In this document: positions 22,159 to 34,565 of the stretch, piece by piece
Position numbering within the stretch: the stretch's first letter is position 1
How the letters are laid out: each line of letters starts with the position of its first letter
NCBI GenBank assembly: GCA_950295325.1
Contig: OX485803.1
Location: 20,832,001-20,896,000 of the forward strand
Source: Polytrichum commune
Lineage: Eukaryota; Streptophyta; Polytrichopsida; Polytrichales; Polytrichaceae
Direction: 5' to 3'
Length of the DNA: 64,000 nt
Program-made: the position numbers and the translations under genes
The notes under the pieces: generated by a model
Database searches by the model: none
The model's input: only the letters and a program-made list of their open reading frames with translations
Told to the model about the DNA's origin: nothing

Positions 22159-22670
22159 GGATATGAATAATGTGATGGATCAAATCGAAACGATATACCT
22201 AGAACAACTTGTTGCAATCTCATCTACGTGTTGGACTAGTTTAGGTAGACACCACAAATGTTTGGCCGTCGATTTGCAAAGGGAGAGCTGAAGACTCCAT
22301 ACATCAATTGCTTATGTATCTTCAAAGGTGGTTTGTAGAGGTAGATTTGTACAAGTAGGCTTGTCTCCATTATGCCAAGGAGAGGAGACAATGAATCAAC
22401 ATTGAATACAGAATTTACTTCACACTAAATTATCACTGCCAGTTCTTTTGTATGTTCAAGCAGTGTGCATGCCCGGCCACCGTCTTTCTCATTGTTTATT
22501 TGGGGAATAAGTTCGAGGGCTCAAACACAGAGAAAGATATTTGGTATGAAAGTTTATTCCTGTTCAACAAAGTCACCCACCTCGTTTGCGTTTGACATGT
22601 GTCAACTATAAGGCTGGAGGACTCAAAACCCTCAACCACTCAAACGTTCGGGCATGTACATGTTGCAGAA

Positions 22671-22752
22671 TATTCATAATATTTGCCATAGTTATTGAAG
22701 TTTGGAGGTCATGAACCAAGGTAAGGGTCTGACTATGGCAAATATTATGAAC
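22671..22752. repeat. Inverted repeat, ~20-bp arms
   Basis: TTCATAATATTTGCCATAGT at about 22671 recurs in inverse as ACTATGGCAAATATTATGAA at about 22732, with a loop of about 42 bp. It may be a small foldback element. Confidence 0.6.
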
Positions 22753-22759
22753 TGAACGA

Positions 22760-25205
22760 GACTTATTTAAGATCATGAATATCCATCTGAAGATCAATAG
22801 AATTCTTATGCTACTTATATAAGTCAAGTGAATATCATGAGTTCACTGTCACTTTGACCGACTTACTTGCCTATACATGAAAGGGCCATGCATGGTCATG
22901 CTTATTCGGTTGTGTGAGATTGGTCTTTTGTTAAAATTGGGATATCACTATCATTTGGGGTTATATCGGAGCCCCATACTCATCATATTCATGAAATGTT
23001 GGTCTCATGGAGGAATCCAACGGACGTTGTCTGAAAATACTTGCTTAAAGATACCCACATAACTAAATGATGCTATAATGGAGGTTCAGTGGTTTGCAAC
23101 CCAACTTTGTGTTTATAAACACATGCCGGATGTTGCTTGACCCAATTTTTTTATATGCACAAATATTATGTTTAGATCCCGCTTTATTATTTGTGCAAGA
23201 AATGTAGAGTTCAACTAGCTCTACTTGTTCTAGAGTTGACTGTATTGTAGTGGTTGAGAGTATCATCTAGATTAAGATGACTAACTACCTATACTCCTCA
23301 TCAATCGTTCTTTTACACGCTTCCATCAATGACTTCTTCTTTTGTGTTGTTGGTTCAATGATGGAACCTTCGATCTCACTTAAGGTTTTTTGGTTGAGAC
23401 GGATCCCTCCCTTAGTGATGTCTCTTCAAGAGCTTCCTACCAACTCAAATGATACTCTTAGTCTTTTAACTTGATTGTATCGAGCTCCCTTTGTGTATCA
23501 GTGCTCTTCATGTGCCAAAGTTGTCTCTTTAGCTCAATGTTATTACGTAATGTTGGTCAAAGTTATGCAATCCCTCCTCATATGTTATAACTCTTCATGT
23601 GCCACAGTTGTCTCTTATTATCTTTTCTCAGTGATCCTCTGTAGTGTTGGTTAACATTTGATGTTAGTAACACTAAACCGCAATTGATAATTAGTATTGA
23701 GCAAGATAATTAGAATCAGTGACACTAAATATCATGGGTAATGTAGTTATCTTCTTCTTCCAAGTAGCTACTTATTTTTTTCTCCAAATCACCAGTGCTC
23801 TTTTTTTCCAAGTAGCTAATTAACTCTTTCTCCAAGTAACTTTGGTAGTCTTTTATCCAATCCCTTGTGAGTAGTCAAGCAATCCTTCCAGGTGACACTT
23901 TTTCAAGTTTCCAAGTGACTGAATAGCCAAGCGATCCCTACACCTATCTTTGTAGAATAACTTAGGATATAAAGTACTAGCACAAAGTTGTGTCATAATA
24001 GTTATAGACTACTTTTAACAAAACCACAATGGTTATATAAATATCTACAAGTAATCATACAAATTAATCATATTAACATAATAAAGAAAATAATCATAAT
24101 TTATGTTACATTCATTATCTTCAATTCTTTCAATAGTAGGCAGACAATTAATTTTTAAATTTAGACATGGTATGATTAATAATTTCAACGAAAAGATAAT
24201 CATAGTGGTATAACTTAGATACATGAGAAATCAACGATGTTTGAGTTTATGTTGAACAATTTTATCTCATATTTTATCACAAATTAACTTAATAAGATAG
24301 AAAAATATGTGCTTCAAATGTCACTTATTCTTGCACATATCCCTCCATTATGAACACTCACTCTCCCTATCACGACTCCTCTCTCATTCTAACATTCTTG
24401 AGTTATTTCTTCTCTCTTACTAATTTCCTTGGTAAATCCAAAAAAATCTTTCTCACTTCTAAATTTGTTCCACTCCAGTTGGTAATCACTCTCACGTATA
24501 AACTCGTTAATTTTGTACAAGACTCTTAAGTATCCGCCCTCACTCATTTGCTTTATAATTCTACAATTAATTTCCCACACAAGTTGTCTTTCCTCAACTT
24601 ATGCGACTATTTTCACCTCATATGAGTTTCTATACATAGCAATCTGTAAGCAAAAGGAAGTCTCTTTTGCATAAACTCTCAACTCAATAGTGTCTATGCT
24701 ATCATTTACATTGTGTCTACCATGTTTAGCTATGGAAAAAGTTTGAGATTGAAGCTCTCGCATTCAAAATGGCAAAGGTACAAAGGACCTAGCTCTCGTA
24801 GTCTATCTTTGTGAACAACGTGTTTAAACTCTAATCCTAGCTCTTTATATAGTAGAGGTGGTTCCAAACATGTGCCTCTTTTTAATTGCTAATTCTTAAT
24901 TTTCGTGACGAAGATGAAGAATGCTCCTTCAAAATTTCCAAAAGAGAGCACTTCTTTATCATTTTTTACATTCAAAATGTGGTAGACTATGCTTGAAATA
25001 TACTCATCATTATCTACATAATACTTGGAAAGTTCACAAGGATAGCCAAGAAGTCGTTTCTTGGCCCTCACTCTCTTCCACTTCGTTTTTTCTCACCTAT
25101 GTGGCCAAAGTCAAACATGGAGCCAACCAATCCTAAGTGGCTTTGTGATTTACTAAATTCCAAATAGTTGTGATGGCTCACTAATTTCCAAATAGCCTTA
25201 CTAAA
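22760..25205. other. No supported gene
   Basis: AT-rich DNA with only short frames on either strand. Similar clauses recur locally, such as CTCTTCATGTGCCA at 23506 and 23591 and CAAGTAGCTA at 23760 and 23811, indicating old local duplication. No protein or RNA motif was recognised. Confidence 0.35.
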
Positions 25206-25735
25206 GGGTTGTTTACACCATGGACCATGAAGTCGTCCCAAGGCCTTGTACAATATGTGATTGGTTGTTGAACTTATCCTAGAACCACTTCAGTTTACAT
25301 GAAGGAAAAATGTCAAAGTGACCATGGAGTTTGAGGTCCCCAAAAGACATATCTTAAGGCCTACAATATTCACTGACATGGTCCAACGGGTTTTGTGGTG
25401 GAGGTGTTGTAGTAGAAAAACCAAAGGCCCATGACAAAGAAATTATGTTATAATGAATTTTTCATTAATTTTTTTTGGGGGAAGAGAAGATGAAGACAAG
25501 AGAAGACAAAAGAATGGTCAAACTTGATTTTTCCATAACTGTATTTTTTGGACATATACTTAAAAAATTAGCACATTTGGTTTACACCTAGTGAGGGGCC
25601 CAAAGGCTTTGTACATTGATTTTTTTACGAAATTGGACCATGGAAGTTGGACCATGGAAGTTGGACCATCAAGTCTTACCATGGGAAAATGCCATCTTCC
25701 ATGGTCCGACTACATGGTCCATGATGTAAACTGGC
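25206..25735. mobile_element. MITE-like element with ~24-bp terminal inverted repeats
   Basis: The left end GTTTACACCATGGACCATGA and the right end, read inversely as GTTTACATCATGGACCATGT, form terminal inverted repeats that extend to AGTCG. Subterminal copies of TTGGACCATGGAAG are tandem at about 25637-25670. There is no coding capacity in about 520 bp. The left flank TAA and right flank TCA do not give a clear target duplication. A PIF/Harbinger- or hAT-derived MITE is possible. Confidence 0.6.
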
Positions 25736-27426
25736 CTCAATTAAGTGAGGCTCACTAGTTTCCAATGGGTCACTAATTAAGCGGGGCTTACCAATTCCCA
25801 AAGGTCGTTACTTGGTGGCTCACTATTCTTCCAAGTGCTTGAGGCCATGTAGTCCCTTGATACCCTCATGGGTCTGCTTGATACCTTGGTTGATGCTAGC
25901 CAATACCCAAGTTTGAGAGCATATTGATGCCTAGGCCAAAGGCCATTTGATACCCCAACCACACCGGGGGGTCAAGTTGGGGCCCAGCTAGGCTGCTTGG
26001 TGTGGGACCCCCCCCCCCCCTTCGGTAGCTGAGGCCACTTATCCAGGGCGCTAGGGACAAGGTCCCAAAAAGCCCCGACTAGTTGGCTGCATGGCACTCA
26101 CACCGACTGAGCTAGTTGGACCCCTGGTGTGGGCGGGGTATGATACCCGAGTGGCCATATCCATGTTGTACTCTTGTCACACACCTGTTCCCCTCCCCAA
26201 AGTAAGGTAGTGGTGGGTCCCACAATTGTCCACACTAAATAATAAACACAATTGGGAGGACCTATACATTCAATCAAAGAATCAACAAACATGCACTTCC
26301 TGAAACCATAACTAAAACATGGGGGATTCAATTTTCAATTTGGTTTTTAGTTGATGTTTCATTGTAGAGTGCTAAGGCGACAAAATTTGAGGATGTAAAT
26401 ATGATCAATAGAAGATGGAACATAAACAAAACAAAACAAAACAAAATTAAACAAATAACATCTACATACCTTAGGTACATCCCAACCCACACTGATTTCC
26501 CTCCAACCATGTCATAAACTTTAAGATTTCTCGTGAAGTCGCTTGCAAGGTCGTGTGACCAATCAGACTACATGAAAAAGGAATCATGAGAATACAACAA
26601 TCACATAACATTACTCAACATTGAACTCTCACTTTGTGGGCCCTTAGAATACAACAATTGGATGCTCAAAAATTGCGCAAGAAGACCCAGATTCGGATTG
26701 AGCTCACAACATCCCACTATTATATTATGAGGGCCCACATTGCTAAGTAATATTATGCATGTGTCCACCCAATGTATAAATCCATCGGTCCACCCAATGG
26801 ACATACATGGGCTGTTTGATGACCGTAGCCGCTCATATTTAACTTACTTTTATCGATTCACACTTTCTTCCTAGGCGCTTCTCGGAAACTTCGGGAGACA
26901 TCTTTGTGATCATGTAGCCGTTCAAATGTGACAAGAAACCCATGGAATTCGGCAGGAATCTCCAAGCCCATGTTAACTTATCGAGAAAATTGAAATATGG
27001 ATGAAGTGTCACACGGTTTACTTTCTTCCTTCTTACATGAAAGTGAAAGGTCCGTGCAGGTGTCTATGTAAGCTCATCCATTATGAAGGTGAGAACACGT
27101 ATAACTATTTTATAGTCTAAATACTTGTTGCCACTGCATCCCATACATCCACAATGGATGAGTTTACATAGACACCGCAAAGCCCAAGCTTGTCTCAAGT
27201 GTCCAAAGCATAAAACTCCAAGAATGTTGATTGGTTGAATAGAGCCCATCTCCATGGAGTGGTAACAAGCAATGGCAAAATTGGCACCAATCACGGGGCC
27301 CAACCATATGTGTAATCAAGTCATGGTCGATCAATAATTGTTAATGAAAACATAACACACTCTCATGACAACCATTGGGGCTAATTTTACTCAATAAAAG
27401 TAGCTACACTAAGGGCCAATCCACTG
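25736..27426. other. No supported gene
   Basis: Contains a C13 homopolymer at about 26008-26020, a CACAATTG-rich patch near 26220-26250, and AAACAAAACAAAAC repeats at about 26425-26445. Short frames show no motif. The words TGTGGACCTTTGGC-like and GGTGTGGG at 25960-26140 resemble the CTGGTGTGGG terminal repeats of the MITEs at 46.1 and 54.2 kb, but no complete copy is present. Confidence 0.3.
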
Positions 27427-27889
27427 GAGGTCCCAAGTCCCAGGTCCCACTCATGTTAGCAAGTCTTAATATGGAGGAGGCGAAGTCCCAACTTTTGAGC
27501 CTCAAGAAACCGTTGAAATGTGCTCAATTATCATTAAAGATGGATCTTTATTATTTAATTAAACAAAAATTGTAGGACATGAGTTGAGAGTTGGGTTTGG
27601 TTTTTTGCTTGACCCAACTCTCAACACAAGTCCCAAGCCTCGCCTCCATAAGGTGTTGCCATGTAAGTATCCAGATAGATAGATATGAACTCCGGCCTTC
27701 TTTCGAGGCCGGCGTGAATAGAGTGTCTGTTCGTCCTGACAATGAGCCAGTGCCCACAGGACAAAGGGCCATTGGTACAAGACTACTCTCCCCTTTCGGG
27801 AATAGACACTTTAGTAACCATGGATAAGTATTAGTAACATTAGTAGCATTGATTGGTTAGATATCATGTGGGTATAAATTGGTATTTGT

Positions 27890-28010
27890 TTTTGTTGGTG
27901 GTCACCAAGTCATGGTTCCAAGGTTGGTTGGAGCATTTGTGTTACAATTATACGGTCTAGGTTCGATTCCCGTTGAGTCCGTTTGAGCGTTATTGTGATA
28001 TACATGACTT
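27890..28010 (+). repeat. tRNA-derived SINE-like or tRNA-pseudogene segment
   Basis: GGTTCGATTCC at about 27959 matches the RNA polymerase III B-box consensus exactly. Upstream, GGTTGGTTGGAGC at about 27922 could be a degraded A box at a suitable distance (about 35 bp). The pieces do not fold into a complete tRNA. It could be a SINE head or a decayed tRNA gene. Confidence 0.35.
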
Positions 28011-28170
28011 GGTACTGCTAGTGACTTTATCATAGGCAGGAAAGTTTGTTACATACCAGCCAGCCCTGTCCCCTCTTCCTGAGACAAGTGTTTACTTTGA
28101 GCTAGTCAGAAGATATAAATAAAAGTGGTTTTCACCATTACCCTCCTTTTCTTGTTAGTTTTGTTTTGAT

Positions 28171-28535
28171 TTAGTAATCTATAGGTAATGGTTGGTTATT
28201 TTCTATTTTCCTTTTATGTAGAATAATTGATCCGGCATGTTGTATGGCGATGGTGTTTATTTCCTTGAATGTGTGTTTAATGGTGGTTTCTGGTAGTTTG
28301 AATGTTGTTTCGAGGAGTTTCATTGATGGAGCGTGCGTTGTGCCTCTAGCTCCTGCTGTGATGACTATGAGTGGATCGACTTTCCATCCTAGGTTAGTTA
28401 TGTTATTTAAAAGTGGTTGGTACTTCTGTATTTTATTTTCGATTGTTTCTTGTGGGAACCTATCTTTACAGCATGTAAATTCAATAAATTGTATTGTGAG
28501 GTTGTCTGATGGGTTTGATTGTAAGTATCCATGTC
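28171..28535 (-). pseudogene. C-terminal coding fragment of an apparent non-LTR retroelement protein
   Basis: A stop-free minus-strand frame of about 120 codons ends at TAA 28171-28173. It reads IQFIEFTCCKDRFPQETIE, KYQPLLNNITNLGWKVDPL, IVITAGARGTTHAPSMKLLE, TIKHTFKEINTIAIQH and SIILHKRKIENNQPLPIDY. The block order DRFP, LGWKV-P-IxxTAGxRG, then HKRKxENNQ resembles, from memory, the C-terminal tail of a class of plant non-LTR reverse transcriptase polyproteins. I cannot name the clade. No ATG or upstream RT is present: the frame is cut at about 28540 by a GGGACTTAGGACTTGGGACC end. The overlapping 120-aa plus frame at 28244-28606 is its shadow. Confidence 0.5.
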
Positions 28536-28859
28536 ATACTTGGGACTTAGGACTTGGGACCCCTTATGAAGTGGTAAGTCCCAACTTTCATGCTCTCAAT
28601 GGCTAAGATTGCACGAATTGACCTCAAGTGCCTTGCGATTCCATGTGAGTTGGCCCTATGTATTGTATTTAGTGTCACCACATCTATTTGCCTTGCTCAA
28701 TACTAATTGTAAATTGCACGTGTCTTGTCATCCAACACTAAATGTAAAACGAACTTATTTGTCATTCAATGTATAAGAAAGAAAAAGAAAACGAAAAGCA
28801 TTTGGCACTATATATTTACAATGTTGCAATTATTATCACTTACTAAGTGTGTTTTCATC

Positions 28860-29070
28860 CATATTTCAATCCTCCATGACAATATTTCATTACATAATTG
28901 TTAAGATGCAAAATATACCAAACTTTATTTCAATAATTTGCATGGTTCATCCAATTTTTGATCATCCATGTCAGTATTTGTAAACTTATCCATAAGAAGT
29001 GTCAATAGAAAAGTTAGTAGGGTGACATAGAATACCATATGACACTATATACAATATTTAGTATACTTGT
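28860..29070. repeat. Dispersed repeat copy (related to 53740-53920)
   Basis: The block ATCCATGACAATATTTCAT, followed by ATAAGAAGTGTCAATAGAAA and AATACCATATGACACTA, recurs in the same order at 53748-53912. It is an unclassified dispersed repeat with no coding content. Confidence 0.55.
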
Positions 29071-29645
29071 CTTTCTATTCAAATCCCATTGGCATGTCTT
29101 GTTCAAATTCATATATAGAGTACTACTTGTTTGGGCGTTCTATTAATATAACATACCCCTTGGTAAATATTTTAGGAAAGAAAAACCCACAGACAATCAA
29201 GTCGCCAAGACACCCTCTCAGTTAATATTTTAGGAAAAAATTATGCATACAAACACGTCACCAACACTAAGTACATTGTCACAATAGCTTTGAACAAGAA
29301 GTAAGGCAAAGTCATTGTCATCAACAACATGCTCCAACACATTAACCATTTGTTGCTTGCAAATGAAAATTTACTTAGAATGGATCACTACAAAAAATAT
29401 TGCCACTACAACATCATATAATAATGCTCAATGACAAGTGAGCACATTAAGAATACCGTGAGAGATGACCATATTTGTGATACAACTAAGCACTCAAGCA
29501 ACCTTCAATTGTCAAAGAAGTTCCTAAATATTAGTCTTAACAATTACAAACTTTATGAAGTATTTCCCCTTTCACAATGCATACAATCTCTTCAAGCTTT
29601 TGTTCTATTCAACAAACTTCCAATGTGTTGATTTAGGGTTGAATG

Positions 29646-30013
29646 TGTTAGAGAATTAGATATAGACTAATTCATACAATTTGATGTATTAAGGAAAAAA
29701 CCATTTGAGGCTTAGGGTAAAAAGGCCACTTAAGCCTCAGGGTTAATACCCTGGATATAACCCGGGTATCATAGACTTAAGCTCTAACTCTGCAGAGTTA
29801 GAGTCCGGGTATCCCGAGGGTACCAAAAATCATTTTAGTGTATACCAGATACCCTCCCGGTTATCCTCAGGGTATCAGCCTTGCAGATACAACCATGTGG
29901 CATAATTCAATATTTTATTATATTTGTTAATTATATAAACCACTACCAATTATGGTAGCTCGAGAGAATTACATTGAAACCCTGCCTCTTTATCTGATAA
30001 TATTCTCTCGACA
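29646..30013 (+). repeat. 5' LTR of the copia element (368 bp)
   Basis: TGTTAGAGAATTAGA...CTCTCGACA. It is the same length as the 3' LTR at 38526-38893 and differs at about 17 of 368 positions. It is followed by ACGTTATCGGCACG-type sequence, where the primer-binding site is expected. Confidence 0.95.
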
Positions 30014-30569
30014 CGTTATCGGCACGATCCGCTCTCCCTCACTGATTATTTTTTTTTAATTATTTTAAAAAAAAAATTTATCATCTTCATTTACCAACTA
30101 TACTTTTGTTCACTTCCCACATTCTATCCAACCTCAGACAGATTTCTGCCGCAACATAACTAGTTTACTTCTTCAACATAGCTCCACATTAGGGTAGAAT
30201 TAGTTGTATAGACAATCTGTGAGGAGACCGAGTGATCACGTGAGTGAGTTCTATAGGACATATATATTTTGGTTGCATATATATACACACATTTTGCACA
30301 TAAAGATAGAATATATGTAGAAATCTTTTACATTTATCTCGAAGTTTTTTTCACCTTACCGAAATTTTGTCCAATTTTGTCCACAAAATCCGTATATAGA
30401 GGCGTTACTCTGCCCAATTTTCCCACAAAAATTCTGCTAAAATCTGTCCAAATTCTGTCTATAGGAAAGTTATTATGTCAAAATTTATGATGACATTTTG
30501 AATTCCAATCCCATTTTCTTCCGAACTACTGCCAAAATTTTCTGATACTTCAACTAACTTGTTTTGTGT

Positions 30570-30780
30570 ATATATATATATCTACACACTATTGCCCATA
30601 TACTGTATATATGTATATCAATATATATATATATCAATATATATAATTTACACATATATACATATATGCTGTATATACTAACAATATTATATATATATAT
30701 AAACTGGATTAAAGTTGCTTTAAACCAGTACTAACATTTATTTTCCAAAAAATATATATATACACTATATATAAAAATAC
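30570..30780. repeat. TA-rich low-complexity tract in the copia leader
   Basis: Runs of TATATATA and ATATATCAATATAT interrupted by short unique words, within the untranslated leader between the 5' LTR and gag. Confidence 0.8.
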
Positions 30781-30854
30781 TAATTATATACTGCCTTGTA
30801 TATTTTGTTTGTATACTGACTGCCCTAAATACTGAGTAACATGCTATTTGTAAT

Positions 30855-31035
30855 ACTCTGTATTCTGTCTATATATAGTATACTACCCATATACTGTATT
30901 ATGTAAGCAAACAATACCTTGTTTGTATTCTATCTGTATACAGTATACTGTCCATATACTATATTCTGCCAGTAAAACAATACCTTCTCTGTATTCTGTC
31001 TGTATACAGTAACTTTTGCCCATATACAGTCTGAC
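30855..31035. repeat. Tandem repeat in the copia leader, ~66-bp unit x3
   Basis: GTATTCTGTCTATATATAG at 30860, GTATTCTATCTGTATACAG at 30925 and GTATTCTGTCTGTATACAG at 30991 begin three units of 65-66 bp. Each continues with CCATATACT and AACAATACCTT. They may be a regulatory or packaging-related leader repeat; this is inference only. Confidence 0.8.
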
Positions 31036-31194
31036 ATACCCCAACTGTACTCTGGACATACACCGTGTCCAATACTATACTGAAATACAATATATATTTT
31101 ACCCTGTATTCTGTATTACACAACATACAATACTAAACTTAAACACTTTCTGTCTATACACTTACTCTTCTTGTATACTCTCCCTTTTTCCAAA

Positions 31195-32193
31195 ATGAGT
31201 ACATATTCTAGAGAGTCCCATACTACATACCCAGCTGCAGTAGATTCTCGCCTCCAAGCTATTATGTTTGCTCCTCTTTATTCTGATGCATCAAATTTCC
31301 TTGAGTGGATCAATGATGCCTGAATAATCTTAAATGTAGAAGATTTGGCTAGAACACTTCATCCTTCAGTACCATCTATTTCATATGAGTCTGAAGTCCA
31401 AATCCCAGCAGTCTGTAAGTGGCAAGCACTGTCGTTGTTACGCCATCACTTGGATCATGCCCTTCGCTTACAATATCTCGAAATTAACAACCCAACCGAC
31501 CTGTGGGCCCAACTTCACGCTCACTTTTATCATCAACAAACATTTTTTTCTCCCACATGCGCGCACGGATTGGATCAACTTGCGGGTGCTCAACTTCCCC
31601 AACTTCGTTTCATTCAACTTGGAACTTCATCGAATCACGGCGCAACTTCGACTTTGCGGACAGACAATTACCGACGTTGAGTTGATAGAGAAGACGCTCT
31701 CCACAATCCCGCCCGCAACAACTATTTTGTCCTAGCAGTACTGGAACATGAACTTCACCAAGCATTCTCACCTCATGTCTCATCTTCTGTTAGCAGAGAA
31801 GCACCAACAGTTGTTGCTGAAGAATGTTGAATCACGCCCTGCACGGGAGGTACACTCCACAACTGTTGATGCCAATCATGTACCTGCTGCACCTGCACGA
31901 CTTGTTGTTGCGGAGGTGCACGCTGCTCAAGCATCTAGAAGGCCGCCAAAAGGTTCTTATCGGAAATCTCAACCTTCGCACATGGCAAGAGAGATGCAAG
32001 CATATGGCAAGAGTGATGTGCATAAGAGACATGCAAGAGAGATATGCATAGCAGGATAAAGTAACCTAGGCCGACAGGAAACCCATATAAGCCAAGGAAC
32101 TAGCAACTCAAGCAATTTCAGGGAAATTGTCACAAGTGTGGGCGTAAGGGTCACTTAGTTAAAGAGTGTAGAGTTCCCTCGTACATAGTCAAC
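31195..32193 (+). pseudogene. copia gag remnant with zinc knuckle
   Basis: The start MSTYSRESHTTYPAAVDSR at 31195 is followed by LEWINDA and a stop at 31321. The frame continues with VEDLARTLHPSVPS and WQALSLLRHHLDHALRLQYLE, then NPTDLWAQLHAHFYHQQTFF, the typical copia gag (UBN2-like) succession. After frameshifts, a zinc knuckle CHKCGRKGHLVKEC with all four ligands is encoded at about 32131-32172. In the intact element this protein forms the virus-like particle. Stops and frameshifts abolish it here. Confidence 0.85.
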
Positions 32194-33513
32194 ATGTACA
32201 AGAAGCTACATCAACTCCGTAATAAAATCCGTCAAACCTACAACTTCGAAACCCCAAACCCCAACACATATACTAATGATGTCGAGAATTATATGACTAT
32301 CTACGAACAATCCGCATCAGAAAATGATGTGGCTCTCCTAGATAGTGCATCTATTCATACCATTTTGATAAATCCTAAGTTTTTCCATTTCAAAGGAAAT
32401 GATAAACTCTGGCAGCATTATAAGATAATTACAATGGCAGGAAGCCGAAATATGAAATTTCGAGAGCGTCGGGCAACGGTAATTCAGCCCGAAGGATTCC
32501 TCCACAATTGCGAAACAACAATGTACGCTCTGGATGTCCCTCGTAGTCCGATCAGCTACAGGGATCTGAGAGCGAAGAATATCCATATTTCCACTGTGAT
32601 GGGAAATGATGAAGAGATTCTGGAACTCAGGCAAGGGCTAACGATCCTTGCTACCGCAAAAGCGGGAGACGACGGCCTATATAAGATTGTCATAAATCCC
32701 CTTGACAATGAAAGCCCCATCTCACAGATAGATGAAGAAGAGGTGTGCATGGCAGCTTGGGCTAGAGACCCTGAAGCATTACGCTGTAACATGGCGCAGG
32801 AAGTATCTTTAGATACTAATATAAAGTCAAGCCTAATTTATGACATCAGAGATTAGGACATCTAGGCACGACAATATTTCGCCGGATGTTTCAATTGTTG
32901 ACAGGTCATAACCTGGTCACAACAGATTCTGAGAAAACACATGATTGTGTGGCATGTATTTAGGGAAACTACATCAAGAGACCATCAAATTTGGCATTAC
33001 CAACTGAACTTCCCCACCTCTTTACAGATTTCATGGGGATATATGTGGTCCAATTAACCCCCCTTCATGGACATTTAGATATTATTTTGTCCTAGTTGAT
33101 GCATCAGGAAGTCGTCTTCAAGTCTCATTTCTCCCAACCCGTAATATGGTTTTTCCAAGACTATTAGCGATCCTCCTTCGCTACCGAAACCACTTCCCTG
33201 AACACCCAATTAAATATTTTCGCATTGACAATGTTTAAGAGTTTAGATCTCATGCATTCGAAGATTATTGTACAGCAACAAAGATTACCTTAACATATTC
33301 AGTTCCGTATGAGCATGCACAAAATGACCTAGCCGAAGCATTCGTTAAGAAGATTCAATTGGTAGCTAGGCCTTTGTTGTTACATGGTCATTTACCCTCT
33401 AACCTTTGGGGCCACGTTGTATTACACCCAGCCGCACTCCTACGCCTCAGATCGACATTGCTAAATGTCCAAACTCCTTACGAGTTGTTATCCGGGAGGC
33501 CACCTAATGCCTC
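32194..33513 (+). pseudogene. copia protease and integrase, N-terminal part
   Basis: The 220-aa frame 32194-32856 contains ENDVALLDSASIHTILINP. The protease Asp-Ser is kept, but the following Gly is Ala. The integrase follows in broken frames: HGDICGPINPP with the first catalytic Asp at about 33035, YFRIDNV then a stop (second Asp), and EHAQNDLAEAFVKK with the Glu at about 33335. LWGHVVLHPAALLRLRST and PYELLSGRPPNAS bring it to the GCCTC site where the TGTGAG unit inserted. The frame resumes at 36303. Confidence 0.85.
33509..33513. repeat. Target duplication of TGTGAG unit C
   Basis: GCCTC here and at 36303-36307, flanking the unit exactly. Removing the unit plus one copy restores the copia integrase reading frame. 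Confidence 0.9.
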
Positions 33514-33643
33514 TGTGAGGCCAAACCCACCACCCTTAAGCGTCCTAGTCCGGGTGATGGCTTTGAGAATCACATGTATCTCCTACAACCTTGAACCATG
33601 TGCAAGGCAATTTTCATGTTCAAAGGAACACATATTGTTTCAC

Positions 33644-33808
33644 TCATTGTGCTTTATTAATGTTAGCCTCTTGGCTTGTGGTAGAATTGGCTTTTTCAAG
33701 AGTCCAACCCGCGGCTTTAGCCATACATGCCCTTAAGGACACTCCCCTCACTCTTTTAATCTTCACTTCCTTTTTCTTGCTATTGCAAGAATCCTCCACA
33801 TTCTCCAT
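33644..33808 (-). CDS. Conserved 54-aa small ORF of TGTGAG unit C
   Basis: ATG at 33808 starts MENVEDSCNSKKKEVKIKR, then VRGVSLRACMAKAAGWTLE, then KANSTTSQEANINKAQ and a stop. Residues 20-54 are nearly the same as in unit E (48010-49634). The differences from unit A are mostly synonymous. A longer in-frame start exists at 33862, but conservation across copies begins at this ATG, so I chose it. Function unknown. Confidence 0.6.
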   Translation of the reverse strand: MENVEDSCNSKKKEVKIKRVRGVSLRACMAKAAGWTLEKANSTTSQEANINKAQ

Positions 33809-34099
33809 TAACTGTGCACGTGATTTATGGTGACTTGAGAGTGTGCAAGTGTTAAGAAACACTTTACTCCATAGTCAATGTTACATGCAATCACATGTGA
33901 CTTCCACACACACATCGCCTATCCTATTGAGCTTAACACTTGTCTAGGAACTATTTTAATCTACAAATGGTCTAATACCCTCATGGCTAGTTTAGTGGCA
34001 CCCTCTACTTAATCTTAGCCTTAGCTTGCTAAACCAGCCAACCGGCTAATTAACCTATCGGTCCAAATCCGGCCTATTTACCGGCAGTCCCTTGGTTAA

Positions 34100-34225
34100 C
34101 ATGGGATCAACAACTAAGTTGGTGCAGTCTCAGCTGCCCAACAGCACTAAACTCGGTGCAGTTTGGCTGCCCAACAGCAACTAAGTTGGGTGCAGTCTCA
34201 GCTGCCCAGCAGCCTAATCCCACAG
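34100..34225. repeat. Minisatellite inside TGTGAG unit C
   Basis: About three units of AACTAAGTTGGTGCAGTCTC plus AGCTGCCCAACAGC. The copy number is lower than in unit A. Confidence 0.75.
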
Positions 34226-34565
34226 AGTTCCAATACCTGAATAGGCAATCCAGCTACTAGCTGCACCTAATACAAACCCTCTCATCCACTAATCAAATGT
34301 TTTCTAGGTTCTTCTTCTTCTTTTCTTTTCTTTGCATTCCTAAGTCATGAACTAATCTAACACACTAATTTCACTAACTACTACCTAATCACCACGTGCA
34401 ATCTTAAGCTCTAAGAGCTCACTCACTTGGGAGGCATTAAGAGTGTGAGGCCAAATCCACCCCCCTTTAGCGTCTTAGTCCGGGTGATGTCTTTGAGAAT
34501 CACATGTGTTTATTCCCACACTGAACCATGTGCAAGGTAATTTTCATGTTCACATATGGTATCAC

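Noticed and set aside
28244-28606. 120-aa plus-strand ORF
   Set aside because: It lies opposite a minus-strand frame with much better protein-like composition and recognisable block order, so it is read as its shadow.
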